A DNA stretch of 32,560 bases. It comes from Prevotella sp. UBA4330. GTDB lineage: Bacteria; Bacteroidota; Bacteroidia; Bacteroidales; Bacteroidaceae. Within the stretch, counting starts at the first letter, position 1. Every line of letters begins with the position of its first letter. The stretch is taken from positions 1-32,560 of the forward strand of contig DGTS01000022.1 of assembly GCA_002394385.1 (NCBI GenBank). The letters run 5' to 3'. The translations under genes and the position numbers were made by a program. Below are positions 31,701-32,560 of this stretch, piece after piece. The notes under the pieces are model-generated. The model made no database searches. It was not told where the DNA came from and was given only the letters and a program-made list of their open reading frames with translations.

Positions 31701-32460
31701 CTTCACCTAAAATTCGATCCTTGTCGTCATTCAGAGTCACGGCAACGGCATCAGGATCTTTGTCAGCCTTGTCGTTTGACAGCGCTCTTCCTGATTTCAG
31801 ATCAACAACCACGATAACAGCGTCCTCTTCTAGATTGACGTTTTCCGAATCAATCCTTTTCCATTTCACATAATTCTTTACAGTCCTTTTGTAAAGGGTG
31901 ATTTTGGGAAAGTCGCCATCATACCATTTTGCGTTGAACATCGTGCCATTCCAATTGACACAGCAATAATCACTTTTACTAGTAGAAAGATTAAAAGCAG
32001 ACCTATAATACAACCTGCCACCTGAAGAATCATAATTGTCATAGAAAAATGAGTTTGTCCGATTGTCATTATTATCACCCAGTTGAAGCGCTGTTTGAAG
32101 CGCTGTACTTTGCGTATCTCCACAAAGAAATTCCGAACCACCATCAGATGTTCCAAAACTGTAGGTATTGTTCGTTCCCTTTGTCAGTGTCCATTGTAAA
32201 TACGCTGGCATGGTGCTGGTGATTTTGCCATCGCTAATGGTTACATCATAACCATTATCCGTATCGAACTTGTCACTTTCATGAGATAAGGCCTTTTTAT
32301 TTGTTTCATCGACCAAGACCACATTGTCACCAGTCTGAACATCCGAAAGGTTGGTAACCTTCACCCATTCATAATCATAATCTTGTGCATGTGCGCTGAC
32401 AGCCCCTGCTAATAATAGGCATAGCAGGAAGATTGATTTTAAATATATAGCTTTTTTCAT
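28708..32460 (-). CDS. large secreted multidomain protein with Met/Phe-rich inserts and sorting-type tail
   Basis: A 1250-residue protein with a signal peptide (KK, LLCLLLAGAV, AHAQ). Two similar beta-rich units (about 30-195 and 196-355; each starts W-V/I.. and ends in FFKK or LYKR) are followed by an Ig-like BIG2 type domain (360-450), an OB-fold-like domain (470-655), a second BIG2-like domain (about 660-790), a third unit like the first (795-970), and a C-terminal module ending YDLQGRRVDNP and KGIYIVNGKK. That tail resembles type IX secretion or surface-sorting ends in Prevotella. Odd inserts rich in Met, Phe, Asp, Ser and Gly interrupt the domains at about 507-566, 627-638, 823-840, 898-913 and 980-1019. 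The function is unknown. It follows an upstream gene by 22 bases and may share its transcript. Confidence 0.85.
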   Translation of the reverse strand: MKKAIYLKSIFLLCLLLAGAVSAHAQDYDYEWVKVTNLSDVQTGDNVVLVDETNKKALSHESDKFDTDNGYDVTISDGKITSTMPAYLQWTLTKGTNNTYSFGTSDGGSEFLCGDTQSTALQTALQLGDNNDNRTNSFFYDNYDSSGGRLYYRSAFNLSTSKSDYCCVNWNGTMFNAKWYDGDFPKITLYKRTVKNYVKWKRIDSENVNLEEDAVIVVVDLKSGRALSNDKADKDPDAVAVTLNDDKDRILGEVPEKVQWIYNRTQGKGATFKTNDDKYLYVDTENKGLKVGEPTGDNQYFSYGCKNDIFFSLWTNIGSDAYLLGVEESMFSNTWKLIKPESGEDIDLAFFKKIEDPQKIVTIELAEYYTIYSDVINYTDLNASITGADFSEITWDSSKPGIATAATVTDEETNRTYGKVTGYQRGSTVITASVIETNYHDKASAKSTVIVDETQSTVPGSLQNPLTVAQAKQLIESENKTITIDGQTVTWAEGVRYYIKGKVSKVNSGMMAMFGDMDFGEMMGGSGSEDSMDDMDFDPEDMEESGFDMSSFDMSSFGFDMSAMFGTSDKVTYYISDDGTKDGQMKVINGCGTLNSGGSTAMEFNPIPKLSPGDCVVVCGPLVYTEDTNMFSSMMGGNKDEQPKMSGKVDEMNYLAVYDPTLLITEPEPKEIFVNKTLDGSKEAETPIYTIDELFNRFNEDKFPEGAEIQPATYKSSDEDIAKWDEETNIITGVNEGKAKITVKVKVVLPKREGDDDSKERSYTMKRKFKFIVKTRDLDPAGYYDGEWKLTTSTDDLKEGTRLVLVGTRVKEDKENNNNKEYTDYMMVENNAMMGGGKNGSKITFDADDTNKETIESETVIKKKGLEVVLEKDGDLWKLNVGKDENDTPLYLYATAKKSDEESNDMMEMFMSSTGLKVGTEADALAEAEQKEDEEDTDIIVSLKASISFTGNNATIKFEGISDDNDENDKKNNTIMLTSSFDMEEMMGMFGGNNSGGGNSSSSSSFDMGSFDMFMASFNTKKPGDENPQTGEDGKTKAPKCFMPRIYRFVPDPTFNVNIGDAKWKTIVTYKDVEIPENVKAFIVTDVMPENTQSLAKLQYIGKKLKAGDPYLLHITSGESGDYEMTLIDEDAPDYSDDNLLQVSDRKTTGSKGTSTIYVLANKSKGVGFYRWTGDELGAGRVYLNVTSQGGSNAREFVGFPEEDENGTTAIQDIESTEPITGPFYDLQGRRVDNPTKGIYIVNGKKIVIK

Positions 32461-32482
32461 ATTCGAATTATTTTATATTTGT

Positions 32483-32560
32483 TTATTCTGGTTTTATCTC
32501 TTCATTTGCTTGTTCGGTTGCCACTTCAACGGGTGAGCCGCCCTGATACTTCTCGTGAAG
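32483..32560 (-). CDS. C-terminal end of an unknown gene, cut by the window edge
   Basis: Reading from the window edge gives 25 residues (starting LHEKYQGGSPVEVATEQ and ending IKPE) and a TAA stop. It is Glu-rich and polar. Its family cannot be told from so little. It lies 22 bases upstream of the large surface-protein gene with no promoter match between, so the two are probably in one operon. Confidence 0.6.
   Translation of the reverse strand, partial: LHEKYQGGSPVEVATEQANEEIKPE

Overview
The window looks like a chromosomal segment of a Bacteroidales bacterium, most probably Prevotella or a close relative. This is inferred, not proven. Several gene starts are preceded by the Bacteroidetes promoter pair (TTG/TTTG at -33 and TAnnTTTG at -7). 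Ribosome-binding regions are mostly A-rich with no strong Shine-Dalgarno. There are DUF4468 and DUF1573 exported proteins, NodT-type and macroglobulin-like envelope proteins, and a large surface protein ending in the YDLQGRRV...KGIYIVNGKK tail typical of Prevotella.

Layout. 1-775: a small ORF behind a good promoter, then an AT-rich gap. 776-2902: an exported DUF4468 protein and a lipoprotein of unknown function. 3063-5648 (minus): the ClpB disaggregase. 5649-6458: a long gene-poor stretch holding a candidate heat-shock operator, a three-copy 22-bp iteron and several palindromic repeats. 6459-13452 (plus): a type I restriction-modification operon in the order hsdM, DUF1016/PD-(D/E)xK protein, hsdS, four-helix-bundle protein, hsdR. 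13606-17060 (minus): a GlsB/YeaQ-type membrane protein, cellobiose phosphorylase (GH94) and a BCP peroxiredoxin. 17218-26569 (plus): an alpha-2-macroglobulin-like giant, a DUF1573 protein, a MeaB-type GTPase, IspH and GreA. 26861-32560 (minus): a NodT-family outer-membrane efflux lipoprotein, a small acidic peptide, a 1250-residue secreted multidomain protein with unusual Met/Phe/Asp-rich inserts, and the last 25 codons of another gene.

How parts work together. The R-M operon is tightly coupled: two ATGA overlaps join M, the DUF1016 protein and S. It also carries two non-canonical passengers, the DUF1016 nuclease-fold protein and the four-helix protein. ClpB is a stress protein and has paired direct repeats upstream. 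The macroglobulin-like and DUF1573 proteins are 7 bp apart and both exported, so they probably act together in the periplasm or envelope. ispH and greA are separated by 5 bp.

The most striking feature outside the genes is the density of short tandem arrays in intergenic spacers, each with a different unit length (7, 8, 9, 10, about 23, 22 and 22/23 bp). Several abut stop or start codons exactly. The two 9-bp arrays flanking the four-helix gene both begin on the last base of the preceding TAG stop, which marks that gene as a likely insertable cassette. The ispH start codon lies in register with a heptamer array. No rRNA, tRNA, CRISPR array, intact insertion sequence or prophage gene was recognised.
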